Source of the DNA: Pseudosporangium ferrugineum | GTDB lineage: Bacteria; Actinomycetota; Actinomycetes; Mycobacteriales; Micromonosporaceae | Assembly (NCBI RefSeq): GCF_003002065.1 | Contig: NZ_PVZG01000003.1 | Location: forward strand, 372,001-436,000 | DNA length: 64,000 nucleotides | Direction: 5' to 3' | In this document: positions 46,539-55,513 of the stretch, piece by piece | How the letters are laid out: each line of letters starts with the position of its first letter | How positions within the stretch are numbered: position 1 is the first letter of the stretch | Made by a program: the position numbers and the translations under genes | The notes under the pieces: model-generated | What the model saw: only the letters and a program-made list of their open reading frames with translations | Told to the model about the DNA's origin: nothing | Database searches by the model: none

Positions 46539-47576
46539 TCAGAGTGTTGCGGTGACCTTCTTCAGGCCGCGGGGTGCGTCCGGGTCCTCGCCCCGGGCCA
46601 GCGCGAGGGCCAGGGCCAGCTTCTGCAGCGGGAGGATGTCGAGCAGGGGCGCGTACCGCTCGTCGACCTCGGGGACCGCCAGCCGTCCGGAGGCTCCGGC
46701 GATGTCGTGGGCGCCGATGGTGACCACGTCCGCGCGGCGCTCGCCGAGGCGGGTGACCACGTCGGCCATCGAGCCGCCGCCGGGGCCGCTGCCCACGACC
46801 GCCAGCACCGGCACGTCCGGGTCGGTCATCGCGAGCGGGCCGTGCAGCAGGTCCGCGCCGGAGAACGCGAGGGCCGGCAGGTAGGACGTCTCCATCAGCT
46901 TGAGGGCGGTCTCGCGGGCGGTCGGGTACGCGTACCCGCGGCCGGTGGTGACCATCCGCGACGCGAACCGGTAGCGCTGCGCCAGCTCGTCGGCGCCGTG
47001 CCCGCCCAGCGTCTCCTCGGCGAGCTGGGGCAGCTCGGCCAGCGCGGCCCGCTCGTCGGCGGCCGGCCGTCCGTCGCCGCCGCCGCGGATGCCCTCGACG
47101 AGCAGCAGCAACGACAGCAGCTCCGCGGTGTACGTCTTCGTCGCCGCCACGGCCCGCTCGTGCCCGGCGGACACGTCGATGGACAGCTCGGCGGCGCTCG
47201 CCAGCGTGGAGGCGGGGTTGTTGGTCACCGCGAGGGTGTGGGCACCACTCTCCCGGGCGACTTTGAGCACCTCGGTGAGGTCGGGTGAGCCGCCGCTCTG
47301 GCTGACCCCGACGACGAGCGCGCCGGCCAGGTCGGGCCGGGCGCCGTAGAGCGTGATCGCGCTGGGCGAGGCGAGCCCGACCGGGATGCCCAGCCGGATC
47401 TCCGTGAGGTACGCCCCGTAGAGCGCGGCGTGGTCGGAGGTGCCCCGGCCGACGAAGACGACGTGCCGGGGGCGCTGCTCGGCGATCCGGGCGGCCACCT
47501 CGGCGATGGCCGCCGCGGGGGCGCCCTCGAGCAGCCGGGCGTATCCGGCGGGCTGTTCGGCGATGTCGGCCGCCAT
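46539..47576 (-). CDS. SIS-domain sugar isomerase/deaminase (GlmS-isomerase-like, no glutaminase domain)
   Basis: 345 residues from ATG 47576 with GAGG eight bases upstream. Two SIS domains: VVFVGRGTSDHAALYG and VVGVSQSGGSPD in the first, YPTARETALKLMETSYLPA and HGPLAM in the second, ending in GLKKVTATL. This is the fructose-6-phosphate-binding half of glucosamine-6-phosphate synthase without the glutaminase domain, so a deaminase-type (NagB-II) or other amino sugar isomerase is likely. It may serve breakdown of chitin-derived amino sugars; context gives no proof. Confidence 0.85.
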   Translation of the reverse strand: MAADIAEQPAGYARLLEGAPAAAIAEVAARIAEQRPRHVVFVGRGTSDHAALYGAYLTEIRLGIPVGLASPSAITLYGARPDLAGALVVGVSQSGGSPDLTEVLKVARESGAHTLAVTNNPASTLASAAELSIDVSAGHERAVAATKTYTAELLSLLLLVEGIRGGGDGRPAADERAALAELPQLAEETLGGHGADELAQRYRFASRMVTTGRGYAYPTARETALKLMETSYLPALAFSGADLLHGPLAMTDPDVPVLAVVGSGPGGGSMADVVTRLGERRADVVTIGAHDIAGASGRLAVPEVDERYAPLLDILPLQKLALALALARGEDPDAPRGLKKVTATL

Positions 47577-47814
47577 GCCGTGGCCTCGCTGTGCCTCTGA
47601 GCCTCGCTGTGTCACTGCTTCTCCCCTGGTGCGCACTCACGCTCGTAGGGTGCGCAGTCTTGCACGTTTGAGCGCCGTATCGCAACGTATTGAGCACGAC
47701 CGCGCAGGCCGACAGGCCTGACATATCGAGCATCGTCGCCTAGGCTCGCGGTGGCACACTGCGTGCCACCATCTCGCGCGCGGGGTCACCGGATCCCGCC
47801 GCGGTGAGGAAGGC

Positions 47815-49440
47815 GTGGCCATGGACGACTCCCGGCGCTCCGCCGATCGCGACCTTGAGCAGGCCAGGGCCGCCCTCGAGCGGGGCGAGGTGCACCATGC
47901 CGCCGACCACCTGGCCGGCGCGATCGCGCACGCGCCGACCCTGCCGGAGATCCACGAGCTGCTCAGCCGCCTGGCCACGCGCGCGGACGGCGGCCTCGAG
48001 CTCTTCCCGCTCGAGCAGCACGCGTTCGTCGGCACGGTCGTCGCCCGGGCCCACCTGCTCGCCGCCGCGGGCCGCCCCGAGGACGGTTTGCCCCTTCTGG
48101 TCGCGGCGAGTGGGCACACTCCGGGGGTCGATTGGGCAGGAGTGCCGTGGGTCAGCGACCCGGAGCTCGGCGCCCGCATGGACCCCGGCCTCCTCGCCCG
48201 GATCGTCATGCAGCTGTGCACCGCGGTCGGCGATCCGGCGCCCGAGGTGGGGCGGGCGGCGCTGCGGCCGTACCTGACGCTGGTCCGGCACGCGGTCGCG
48301 GCCCATCCCGAGCACGCCATGCTGCTCGGTGCCGGCTCGGCGCTGGCGCGCCGGCTCGGCGAGGCCACGCAGGCGGTCGAGTGGGCGGCCCAGGGAGCGC
48401 GGCTGCGGCCCTCGAAACTGGCGGAGATCTGGCTCGGGTACGCGTACCGCAGCGCCGACCGCATCCCGGAGTCCCTGGCCGCCCTGCGCCGCGCGGTGAT
48501 GTACGACCCCGACGACCTCTCCATCTACGCCGACATCGCGGGCACCCTGGCCGACCACGGCCGGATGGACGACGCCCTGGCCTGGATCGACCGGGCGCTG
48601 CTCAAGGACCCCGAGGACGACTGCGCGGTGCACACCGGCCACCGCCTGCACTACCGCGCCGACGGCGACCTGACCCACCTGGTGCGGCTGGCCGACTTCC
48701 AGCGCGACCACCCCGACGACACGCACGAGCACGCCGACCTGGCCGAGTGCTGCGCCGACCAGCCGTGGCTGAGCCGGGTGCCGGCGGCCCCCGACGCGCC
48801 GCCCGACCCGCGCCGGGAGCCGTTCGTGGCGGGCGCGCCGACCGCGGCGGCGGTGGAGCGGCTCCGGCGGGTCGCCCACCCGCTGTGGCCGCACCCGCCG
48901 GCCGCCTACGACGCCGCGGTGAGCCTGGTGCTGGTGGAGCCCGCCGAACTGCTGGCGTTGATCGCCGACCCGCCGGCGGCCCCGGACGACGAGGTGGGCC
49001 GGGCGCTCGCCGCCCACGACCCGGCGCTGTGGGCCCGGTGCGCGCAGGTCTGGGCCTGCCTCGGCCTGCTGCACCACGGCTCGGAGGAGCCCTGGGCCGG
49101 CTCGACCCGGCGCCGGCTGCTCGTGGACCTGGCCACCGGCGGGCTCGACCGGATCACCGAGGCGGCCCTGTTCGCGCTGGTCACGTACGCGTGGGTGGAC
49201 CCGGAGGCCCGGCCGGACGTGGCGGCGCTGGTGACCCGCCGCCTCGACGAGGCCGCGGGAACCGCCGGGCTGGCCTGGTCGGTGGCGCAGCTGGCGCTCG
49301 CCACCCCGGACCTGGCCCGGGAGACCCGCGAGCGCGCGGCCGCGATCGTCAAGGCCGAGGAGCTCTACCCGCTGCCACGGGTCCCGCGCCAGCGCGGCCG
49401 GCGCACCGGCCGGCTGCGCCGCTGGCTCTCCGGCCGCTGA
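47815..49440 (+). CDS. TPR-repeat protein, unknown function
   Basis: 541 residues from GTG 47815 or ATG 47821; GAGGAAGG lies just upstream. Helical repeats are visible from about 15 to 310 (AARALERGEVHHAADHL..., AEIWLGYAYRSADRIPESLAALRRAVMYDP, YADIAGTLADHGRMDDALAWIDRALLKDP), a tetratricopeptide arrangement; the second half is Ala/Leu-rich helical. No enzyme motif, no signal peptide. Divergent from the SIS gene; its stop lies seven bases from the convergent biotinyl protein stop. Confidence 0.75.
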   Translation: MAMDDSRRSADRDLEQARAALERGEVHHAADHLAGAIAHAPTLPEIHELLSRLATRADGGLELFPLEQHAFVGTVVARAHLLAAAGRPEDGLPLLVAASGHTPGVDWAGVPWVSDPELGARMDPGLLARIVMQLCTAVGDPAPEVGRAALRPYLTLVRHAVAAHPEHAMLLGAGSALARRLGEATQAVEWAAQGARLRPSKLAEIWLGYAYRSADRIPESLAALRRAVMYDPDDLSIYADIAGTLADHGRMDDALAWIDRALLKDPEDDCAVHTGHRLHYRADGDLTHLVRLADFQRDHPDDTHEHADLAECCADQPWLSRVPAAPDAPPDPRREPFVAGAPTAAAVERLRRVAHPLWPHPPAAYDAAVSLVLVEPAELLALIADPPAAPDDEVGRALAAHDPALWARCAQVWACLGLLHHGSEEPWAGSTRRRLLVDLATGGLDRITEAALFALVTYAWVDPEARPDVAALVTRRLDEAAGTAGLAWSVAQLALATPDLARETRERAAAIVKAEELYPLPRVPRQRGRRTGRLRRWLSGR

Positions 49441-49447
49441 CCGCCCG

Positions 49448-49663
49448 CTACTCGATCACCGCGATGAGGTCGCCCTCCTGGACCACGTCGCCCTCGTTGA
49501 CGGCGAGCTGGGCGACCTTGCCGCCGGACTCGGCGAGCACCGGGATCTCCATCTTCATGGACTCGAGGATCACCAGCGTGTCGCCCTCGGCCACCTCGGC
49601 GCCCGGCGCGGACACGACCTTCCACACGTTGGCCACCATCTCGGCACGGATCTCGTCGGCCAC
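49448..49663 (-). CDS. Biotinyl-carrier-like small protein (TB7.3 type)
   Basis: 71 residues, GTG start with AGGAGGA six bases upstream. The single biotinyl/lipoyl fold has the target lysine in ESMKMEIPV and ends in GDLIAVIE. It has the length of the M. tuberculosis TB7.3 protein (Rv3221c), with which it shares the neighbourhood of SigH and PdtaS. Likely a biotinylated carrier; the partner carboxylase is unknown. Confidence 0.9.
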   Translation of the reverse strand: MADEIRAEMVANVWKVVSAPGAEVAEGDTLVILESMKMEIPVLAESGGKVAQLAVNEGDVVQEGDLIAVIE

Positions 49664-49800
49664 GGCGTTCCTCCTCGTCGGCGCTGTCGGGGATGACGTC
49701 ATCCAATCATGGTCCGGCGGGCGGCACACGGGGCGTGCCGGAAGCATCCGGCGGCGGCGGACTACGATCGGCGGGTTGCGCACGACGGAGGGAGATCGGC

Positions 49801-49875
49801 ATGGCGAAGAAGGCCCGCAAGAAGAAGGCGCGGAAGAAGAGCTCCGCCAACCACGGCAAGCGTCCCAACTCCTGA
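49801..49875 (+). CDS. Ribosomal protein bL37 (24 residues)
   Basis: MAKKARKKKARKKS followed by SANHGKRPNS: highly basic, with the conserved ANHGKRPN end of the small actinobacterial large-subunit protein bL37 seen in mycobacterial ribosome structures. GGAGGGAG lies seven bases before the ATG. A strong hairpin terminator follows. The gene is so short that automatic annotation often misses it. Confidence 0.85.
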   Translation: MAKKARKKKARKKSSANHGKRPNS

Positions 49876-49887
49876 GCCGGAGTCACG

Positions 49888-49934
49888 ACGTGAGAAGGGC
49901 CCCACGGCAAGTTGCCGCGGGGCCCTTCTCACGT
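49888..49934. terminator. Bidirectional hairpin between bL37 and rsrA
   Basis: A 21-bp stem with one mismatch (49888-49908 with 49914-49934) and an AAGTT loop lies 12 bp after the bL37 stop and 10 bp after the end of the anti-sigma gene on the other strand. It can serve both. Confidence 0.88.
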
Positions 49935-49944
49935 TCCGTGCCGG

Positions 49945-50232
49945 CTACGGCAGGTACTCGTGGCTCTCGACCTCGACCACGTGCTCGCTGAGCTTCATCC
50001 GGAGCCGCTCGCGCAGCTCCTGAGGCGCCCTCTCGTCGCCGCAGCAGCGGGCGACCAGCGCCTTCACCTCGTGCTCGATGCCGTACTCGCGCAGGCAGTC
50101 GGAGCAGTCGTCGAGGTGGTGCTGGATCAGTTGCCGGCGTTCGTCGCTGCACTCGAGGTCGAGGTAGAGGTAGACCTCGCTGATGACGACGCTGCAGTCG
50201 GTCTTGTGGTCCTCGTCGCTCACGTCGCTCAC
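49945..50232 (-). CDS. rsrA: Zinc-containing redox-sensitive anti-sigma factor RsrA/RshA
   Basis: 95 residues from GTG 50232, which overlaps the sigR stop (GTGA); GTG 50223 is an alternative with better spacing to GGAGG. The ZAS motif is HHLDDCSDC with an upstream TDC, and a CC pair sits in ARCCGDE. In the reduced, zinc-bound form it holds SigR; disulfide formation releases it. Coupled to sigR, as in Streptomyces sigR-rsrA and mycobacterial sigH-rshA. Confidence 0.93.
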   Translation of the reverse strand: MSDVSDEDHKTDCSVVISEVYLYLDLECSDERRQLIQHHLDDCSDCLREYGIEHEVKALVARCCGDERAPQELRERLRMKLSEHVVEVESHEYLP

Positions 50233-50861
50233 GCCTCCTGTGCGGCGGCCGCGCCGGTGGTACGGGTGATGCCGCGGTCCACGGCGTACTGCTCGAGCAG
50301 CTTGCGCAGGTTGCGGCGCCCCCGGTGCAGGCGGGACATGACGGTGCCGATCGGCGTGCCCATGATGTCGGCGATCTCCTTGTACGAGAAACCCTCGACA
50401 TCGGCGAGGTAGACGGCGAGACGGAATTCCTCCGGCAGCTGCTGGAGCGCGTCCTTGATGTCGCTGTCGGGCAGCCGGTCCAGCGCCTCGGTCTCGGCCG
50501 AGCGCAGGCCCGCGGACGTGTGCGACTCGCTCGAGGCGAGCTGCCAGTCCGAGATCTCCTCGGTGGGCGCCTGCACGGGTTGCCGCTGCTTGCGCCGGTA
50601 CGAGTTGATGTACGTGTTCGTCAGGATGCGGTACAGCCACGCCTTGAGGTTGGTGCCCTCCTCGAACTGGTGGAACGCGGAGAACGCCTTCAGGAACGTC
50701 TCCTGCACCAGGTCCTCGGCGTCGGCGGGGTTACGCGTCATGCGCAGTCCCGCGGCGTACAACTGGTCGACGAACGGCAGCGCGTCCCGTTCGAAGCGCG
50801 CGCGGCGCTCCTCGGTCCGCTCGCCGCGTCCGCTTCGTTCGACCCGCTCTGTTGGCGTCAC
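50229..50861 (-). CDS. sigR: ECF sigma factor SigR/SigH (thiol-oxidative stress)
   Basis: 210 residues from GTG 50861. Region 2 ([50 protein letters not shown]) and region 4 ([44 protein letters not shown]) are those of the SigR/SigH group. It directs transcription of thioredoxin, mycothiol and proteostasis genes on disulfide stress. The frame continues upstream to a second good start, GTG 51062, after GGAAGGGG, giving a 67-residue N-terminal extension; see the findings. A SigR-type promoter lies at 51102-51127. Confidence 0.94.
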   Translation of the reverse strand: MTPTERVERSGRGERTEERRARFERDALPFVDQLYAAGLRMTRNPADAEDLVQETFLKAFSAFHQFEEGTNLKAWLYRILTNTYINSYRRKQRQPVQAPTEEISDWQLASSESHTSAGLRSAETEALDRLPDSDIKDALQQLPEEFRLAVYLADVEGFSYKEIADIMGTPIGTVMSRLHRGRRNLRKLLEQYAVDRGITRTTGAAAAQEA

Positions 50862-51101
50862 CCGCGCTTCTCCCCTCGACTGCCCCGCCGAGGATACGGG
50901 TAGTGCCCCGTCCGCAGATTCAAAAACCGGTGGTGTGCTGACACTCACCGATGGGGGGACCAGCGCCGGGGACACCGCCGGCCACTCGGGCGAGTGCAGG
51001 AGTTTCTGCACCGCACCGGCCTTGAGGCCGTCGCGCTCGGCGAATCCGGTTCCGGCTCGCACTTGTTTTCCCCTTCCGACGTACAGCCATCCGGGTGGTG
51101 T

Positions 51102-51127
51102 AACGGGAACGCGCGTGTCCGCATTCC
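51102..51127 (-). promoter_or_regulatory. SigR-dependent promoter of sigR
   Basis: On the minus strand GGAAT (51127-51123), 18 bases, GTT (51104-51102): the published SigR consensus GGAAT-N18-GTT exactly. Transcription would begin near 51095, just before the upstream GTG start at 51062. It marks positive autoregulation. Confidence 0.85.
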
Positions 51128-51130
51128 GAC

Positions 51131-51733
51131 TTACCGCAGCCAGTCGTGCCGGCGCAACCACCCCGCCACCACCTCCGCGGTGGCCGGCAGATCGCGGCGC
51201 AGATCATGGACGGCTCCGGGGCGTACGGCGACCTCGACGGTCCCGGCCGGCTCCGGCACGCCGAACGGGTCCCGGTCGCCGTTGACCACCAAGGTCGGCA
51301 GGCCGCCGGGCAGTTCGCCGGCCCGGCTGCGCTCCGGCCGGCCCGGCGGGTGCAGCGGGAAGGCCAGCGCCAGGACTCCGGCGGCGCCGAGGGGCACGGC
51401 CGTCCGGCAGGCGACCCGGGCCCCGCTGGACCGCCCGCCGACGATCAGCGCGAGGGTGTCGTCGCGGACCGCGTTCACCACGGCGGTCCAGGCCTCGTCG
51501 AGGTGGCCCGCGGGCGCCGGGGCGCGGCGGCCCGCCACCCGGTAGGGCTGGGTCACCAGCACCACCCTGGCCCCGCCGGCCGCCGCGAGGTCGCGTACGG
51601 CGGTCAGGTCGGGGGCGTCGACGTCACCTCCGGCGCCGTGGCCGAGGACGAGCATGCTGACGGGCGGGCCGGCGGGGTCCATCACCTGGACCCGCGCCGG
51701 CCCGCGCGGTGTGTCGATCTCGAAGCTGCGCAC
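51131..51733 (-). CDS. Alpha/beta hydrolase, KANL3/Tex30-like
   Basis: 200 residues, GTG start. Oxyanion block [15 protein letters not shown], nucleophile Ser in GGRSSGARV, acid in NGDRDPFG and His in AVHDLRR form the triad. The small-size family (DUF-type hydrolase related to KANL3/TEX30) has unknown substrates. Its stop lies four bases from the -35 element of the sigR promoter. Confidence 0.85.
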   Translation of the reverse strand: MRSFEIDTPRGPARVQVMDPAGPPVSMLVLGHGAGGDVDAPDLTAVRDLAAAGGARVVLVTQPYRVAGRRAPAPAGHLDEAWTAVVNAVRDDTLALIVGGRSSGARVACRTAVPLGAAGVLALAFPLHPPGRPERSRAGELPGGLPTLVVNGDRDPFGVPEPAGTVEVAVRPGAVHDLRRDLPATAEVVAGWLRRHDWLR

Positions 51734-51744
51734 AGCTCCTATGG

Positions 51745-52140
51745 TTACCGGCTGACCGGCTCCAGGGTGAGCAGGCGGCGGTCTTCCTCGTCCGGGCCGT
51801 CGTCGACGGGGTCCCCGTTCGGCTGGACGCGTTCGCGCCAGGCGATCAGCATCGCGCGGCGTTCCCGCGGCGTGGTGCCGCCCCAGACCCCGTGGCAGTC
51901 ACCCACCTGCAGCGCCCAGGCGAGGCAGGGCCCCTGGACGTCGCAGGTGCCGCAGAGCGCCACCGCGCCCTCGGAAGGCTCGTTCGGAGCCGGGAAAAAG
52001 GTTTCCGGATCGACGCTGCGGCAGGCGCCCCTGGTCCGCCAGGCCTCGTCGGACCTGCATTCCTCGATGGCACCGAGAAGCCTCGGGTCCCGCCTAGCGA
52101 TGGCGACTTCATGTGGACGCGGCATTCGAGCACGTGTCAT
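51745..52140 (-). CDS. WhiB-family protein with extra cysteines
   Basis: 131 residues. Cluster cysteines are Cys40, Cys63, Cys66 and Cys72 (ALCGTCDVQGPC), with GVWGGTT at 84-90. Two further cysteines, Cys28 and Cys82, are not part of the usual four. The C terminus is acidic (DDGPDEEDRR) with no RGRP AT-hook, so it is not WhiB7. The N-terminal 30 residues are longer than in WhiB1. It starts 12 bp upstream of the hydrolase gene region on the same strand. Subfamily not settled. Confidence 0.85.
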   Translation of the reverse strand: MTRARMPRPHEVAIARRDPRLLGAIEECRSDEAWRTRGACRSVDPETFFPAPNEPSEGAVALCGTCDVQGPCLAWALQVGDCHGVWGGTTPRERRAMLIAWRERVQPNGDPVDDGPDEEDRRLLTLEPVSR

Positions 52141-52264
52141 CAGCCCACCTCCCCCGTGGGTACCGGTAAAGCCGTGATGACCTGGTCCGCACCGTGCGCA
52201 CCGTCACCACACCGGCGCTGGTTTCTATCGCACGGAAGAAGATCAGAACAAGGGTCTTATCTAT

Positions 52265-52316
52265 CTCGCAACAAAGTTGCGAGTGAAGAACCCCTGCATA
52301 TAGGACAAAGAACCCC
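52265..52316 (-). promoter_or_regulatory. AT-rich control region of the second whiB gene
   Basis: CTCGCAAC-AAA-GTTGCGAG (52265-52283) is a perfect 8-bp stem; upstream of it AAGAACCCC occurs twice (52286 and 52308), 22 bp apart. The 235-bp gap is markedly less GC-rich than its surroundings. The -10/-35 elements are not clear to me. Confidence 0.5.
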
Positions 52317-52375
52317 CGCGTTTTGCCGCAGCGCGACAAAAGCGACACCCTTTTTCGATCATCGTTTTGCGGGAT

Positions 52376-53059
52376 TCAGAAGAGGGTCCCCTCCATCTCG
52401 GCGGCCGGCTCGGGGGTCGTCAGCTGGGGGCCGTTGTTGCGGACGTTGCCGACGTCGGGGCGGACGGCGCGCACCTCGATCGCCTCGAGGGCGGCCTCCG
52501 GCAGCGGGCGCAGGAGCTCGTCCGGCTCGCCGCCGCCGGCCAGCCAGGGCTCCCATCGCTCCCGCGGCAGAATCAGCGGCATGCGGTCGTGCACCGCGCG
52601 CAACCCGCCGAGCGCCGCGGTGGTGAGCACGCTGCAGGTCATCGTCTCGCCGCGCCACATGGTCCAGATGCCGGCGAACGCCAGCACGGAGCCGGGCGCG
52701 GTCATGTAGTACGCCTGGCGCTGCTTGCCGGTGCGGACCCACTCGTACCAGCCGTCGGCCGGGACCAGGCAGCGCCGGCGCTGGAAGGACGAGGCGAAGG
52801 CCGGGGAGGTGGCCACCGTCTCGGCGCGGGCGTTGATCATGCGAGCGCCGGCGCGGAGGTCGGTCGCCCACGGCGGCACCAGGCCCCAGCGCGCGGTGTC
52901 GACGACCCGGGCGTCCCGGCGCTGCGAGACGCGGATCAGCGGCACGGGGTCGGTCGGCGCCACGTTCCAGCTGGCGGCGGGCGCCTCGGCGACGGCGACC
53001 GCGTCGAACAGCTCGCCGAGGTCGGCCTCGCTCTTCGTGGTCGCGTATCGCCCGCACAT
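52376..53059 (-). CDS. SRAP (HMCES/YedK)-type abasic-site peptidase/crosslinker
   Basis: 227 residues. The obligatory Cys2 follows the initiator Met in MCGRYA; ASWNVAPTD, MINARAETV, RCLVPADGWYEW and VHDRMPLIL are the SRAP blocks, with the catalytic Asn, Glu and His in them. It forms a thiazolidine link to abasic sites in single-stranded DNA and protects them. In M. tuberculosis the counterpart Rv3226c lies beside aroA, as here. Confidence 0.93.
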   Translation of the reverse strand: MCGRYATTKSEADLGELFDAVAVAEAPAASWNVAPTDPVPLIRVSQRRDARVVDTARWGLVPPWATDLRAGARMINARAETVATSPAFASSFQRRRCLVPADGWYEWVRTGKQRQAYYMTAPGSVLAFAGIWTMWRGETMTCSVLTTAALGGLRAVHDRMPLILPRERWEPWLAGGGEPDELLRPLPEAALEAIEVRAVRPDVGNVRNNGPQLTTPEPAAEMEGTLF

Positions 53060-53145
53060 GTCCGCAGACCCTACGCCGCAGCCGGTGCGCCCGCTGACCC
53101 GTCGGGGCGTACCGAAGCGGACGGCCCGGACGGGCACCCGGCAGA

Positions 53146-54438
53146 ATGGGGGCCGTGACCGCAGAACCCCGCCCGTGGACCGCCCCCGTCGCCACGGGTC
53201 CCGTCGCGTCGGCCGTGCGGCTGCCCGGCTCGAAGTCGATGACCGCGCGCGCCCTCGTCCTGAGCGCCCTCGCCGGCGGCCCGTCGGAGATCCGCCGGCC
53301 GTTGCGTGCCCGCGACACCACCCTGATGGCGGCCGGCCTGCGCGCGCTCGGCGTCGCCGTCGACACCACCGGCGCGGACGCCTGGACGGTCGTGCCGGGA
53401 CCGCTGCGGGGTCCGGCCACCGTGGACGTGGGTCTGGCCGGCACGATCATGCGCTTCGCCCCGCCGGTGGCCGCGCTCGCCGAGGGCACGGTCACCTTCG
53501 ACGGCGACCCGCACGCGCGCAACCGCCCGCTGCGGCCGATCGTCGAGGCGCTGCGCTCCCTCGGGGTGGACATCGACGCGTCGCCCAGCGGCGGCCTGCC
53601 CCTCGTCGTCCGCGGCACCGGCACGGTCGGGGGCGGGGAGGCGGTCATCGACGCCTCGGGCTCCAGCCAGTTCGTGTCCGGCCTGCTGCTCTCCGCGCCG
53701 CGCTTCGCCAAGGGCCTGGTGCTGCGCCACGAAGGGCCGCCCGTGCCGTCGGCGCCGCACCTGCGGATGACCACGCACATGCTGCGGGCCGCCGGCGCCC
53801 TCGTGGACGAGAGCGTGCCCGACGTCTGGACCGTCGAGCCCGGCGCGCTGAGCGGGCGCACCTGGGACATCGAGCCCGACCTGTCCGGCGCGGCCCCGTT
53901 CTTCGCCGCGGCCATGGTCACCGGCGGCGCGGTCACCCTGGCCGGCTGGCCGCGCGACAGCTGGCAGCCGGCCGGGGTCGTGACGGGCCTGCTCACCGCC
54001 CTCGGGGCCGAGGTCAGCCAGGACGAGGACGGGCTCACCGTCCGGGGCACCGGCGCCCTGCACGGCATCGACGCCGACCTGTCCGAGGTCAGCGAGCTCA
54101 CCCCGGTCGTCGCCGCGCTGGCCGCGCTCGCCGACTCGCCGTCCGCGCTGCGCGGGGTGGCGCACATCCGCGGCCACGAGACCGACCGCATCGCCGCGCT
54201 CGCCCGCGAGCTGGGCCGGGCCGGCGCCGGCGTGGTCGAGCACCCCGACGGGCTGGAGATCACCCCCGGACCGCTGCGCGCGACCACCTGGGAGACGTAC
54301 GCGGACCACCGGATGGCCCACGCCGCGGCGGTGATCGGCCTCGCCGTCGAGGGGACCGCCCTCACCGACGTAGCGTGTACGTCCAAGACCCTGCCCGAGT
54401 TCCCCGAGCTCTGGGCCGGGCTGGTGACGGGGGGCTGA
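53146..54438 (+). CDS. aroA: 3-phosphoshikimate 1-carboxyvinyltransferase (EPSP synthase)
   Basis: 430 residues from ATG 53146 (GTG 53155 possible). LPGSKSMTARALVL near the N terminus binds phosphoenolpyruvate; GLAGTIMRF replaces the common GNAGTAMR; SSQFVSGLLL, DLSGAAPFFAAAMVTGG and ADHRMAHAAAVIGL follow. It is step six of the shikimate pathway. The 3' end runs into rsgA. Divergent from SRAP. Confidence 0.94.
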   Translation: MGAVTAEPRPWTAPVATGPVASAVRLPGSKSMTARALVLSALAGGPSEIRRPLRARDTTLMAAGLRALGVAVDTTGADAWTVVPGPLRGPATVDVGLAGTIMRFAPPVAALAEGTVTFDGDPHARNRPLRPIVEALRSLGVDIDASPSGGLPLVVRGTGTVGGGEAVIDASGSSQFVSGLLLSAPRFAKGLVLRHEGPPVPSAPHLRMTTHMLRAAGALVDESVPDVWTVEPGALSGRTWDIEPDLSGAAPFFAAAMVTGGAVTLAGWPRDSWQPAGVVTGLLTALGAEVSQDEDGLTVRGTGALHGIDADLSEVSELTPVVAALAALADSPSALRGVAHIRGHETDRIAALARELGRAGAGVVEHPDGLEITPGPLRATTWETYADHRMAHAAAVIGLAVEGTALTDVACTSKTLPEFPELWAGLVTGG

Positions 54439-54440
54439 CG

Positions 54441-55493
54441 CTGCCGGCGCGCAAACGGGAGTACGACGAGGACGACGTCCGGATCCGTCCGGGCCGGTCG
54501 TCGCGCCCGCGTACCCGGACCCGGCCGAAGCACGAGGACGCCGTCGACGCGCTCGTGATCACCGTCGACCGCGGGCGCTACGGCTGCGTCCGGGAGGACG
54601 CCGACAGCGAGGCCGAGATCATCACCGCGATGCGCGCCCGCGAGCTGGGCCGCAAGTCGGTGGTCGTCGGCGACCGCGTCAAGCTGGTCGGCGACGTCTC
54701 CGGGGCGCCGGGGGCGCTGGCCCGCATCGTGCGGATCTCCGAGCGCACGTCGGTGCTGCGCCGCACCGCGGACGACGACGACACCACGCCGGAGGGGCGG
54801 CTCGAGCGGGTCGTGGTCGCCAACGCCGATCAGCTCGTCATCGTCAGCGCGCTGGCCGACCCGCCGCCGCGGACCGGGTTCATCGACCGGTGCCTGGTGG
54901 CCGCGTACGACGCCGGCGTCGACCCGCTGCTCTGCCTCACCAAGGCCGACCTCGCCGGGCCGGCCGCGGTCCTCGACTACTACGCCGAGCTGGACCTGGC
55001 GTACGTGCTGGTGCAGCCGGACAGCGACCTCGCCGAGCTCCGCGAGCACCTCGCCGACCGCATCTCGGTGCTGGTCGGTCACTCCGGCGTCGGCAAGTCC
55101 ACGCTGGTGAACCGGCTCGTCCCGGACGCGCTGCGGGCGGTCGGCGTGGTCAGCGCGGTCGGCAAGGGGCGGCACACCTCGACCAGCGCGGTCGCCCTGC
55201 GGCTGCCCCGGGTGCTGCGCAGGGGCGACCCGGGCTGGATCGTCGACACGCCCGGCATCCGCAGCTTCGGCCTGGCCCACGTCAGCGCCGACAGCCTGCT
55301 GCACGGCTTCCCGGACCTGGTGGAGGGTACGGTCGACTGCCCGCCCAACTGCGGGCACACGGCGGCCGACACCGAGTGCGCCCTGGACGCGTGGGTGGTC
55401 GCGGGCAAGGCGGACGCGCGCCGGCTGGCGTCGTACCGGAGGCTTCTCAGCAGCCGCGCCGGCGAGCTGGACGTCCGCGACCAGGCCGGATGA
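54441..55493 (+). CDS. rsgA: Ribosome small-subunit-dependent GTPase RsgA (EngC/YjeQ)
   Basis: About 350 residues. An OB-fold (about 40-110) with a YDEDDVRIRPG start typical of actinobacteria, a circularly permuted GTPase (G4 TKAD, G1 GHSGVGKST, G3 DTPG) and the zinc site CPPNCGHTAADTEC. It helps late 30S assembly. There is no ATG, GTG or TTG where homologs begin: CTG 54441 follows GGGGGG by six bases, CTG 54435 is next, and the nearest standard start upstream is GTG 54375, inside aroA. The coordinate given is my best guess. Confidence 0.9.
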   Translation: MPARKREYDEDDVRIRPGRSSRPRTRTRPKHEDAVDALVITVDRGRYGCVREDADSEAEIITAMRARELGRKSVVVGDRVKLVGDVSGAPGALARIVRISERTSVLRRTADDDDTTPEGRLERVVVANADQLVIVSALADPPPRTGFIDRCLVAAYDAGVDPLLCLTKADLAGPAAVLDYYAELDLAYVLVQPDSDLAELREHLADRISVLVGHSGVGKSTLVNRLVPDALRAVGVVSAVGKGRHTSTSAVALRLPRVLRRGDPGWIVDTPGIRSFGLAHVSADSLLHGFPDLVEGTVDCPPNCGHTAADTECALDAWVVAGKADARRLASYRRLLSSRAGELDVRDQAG

Positions 55494-55513
55494 CGATCGG
55501 CTAGTTTGCCCGC

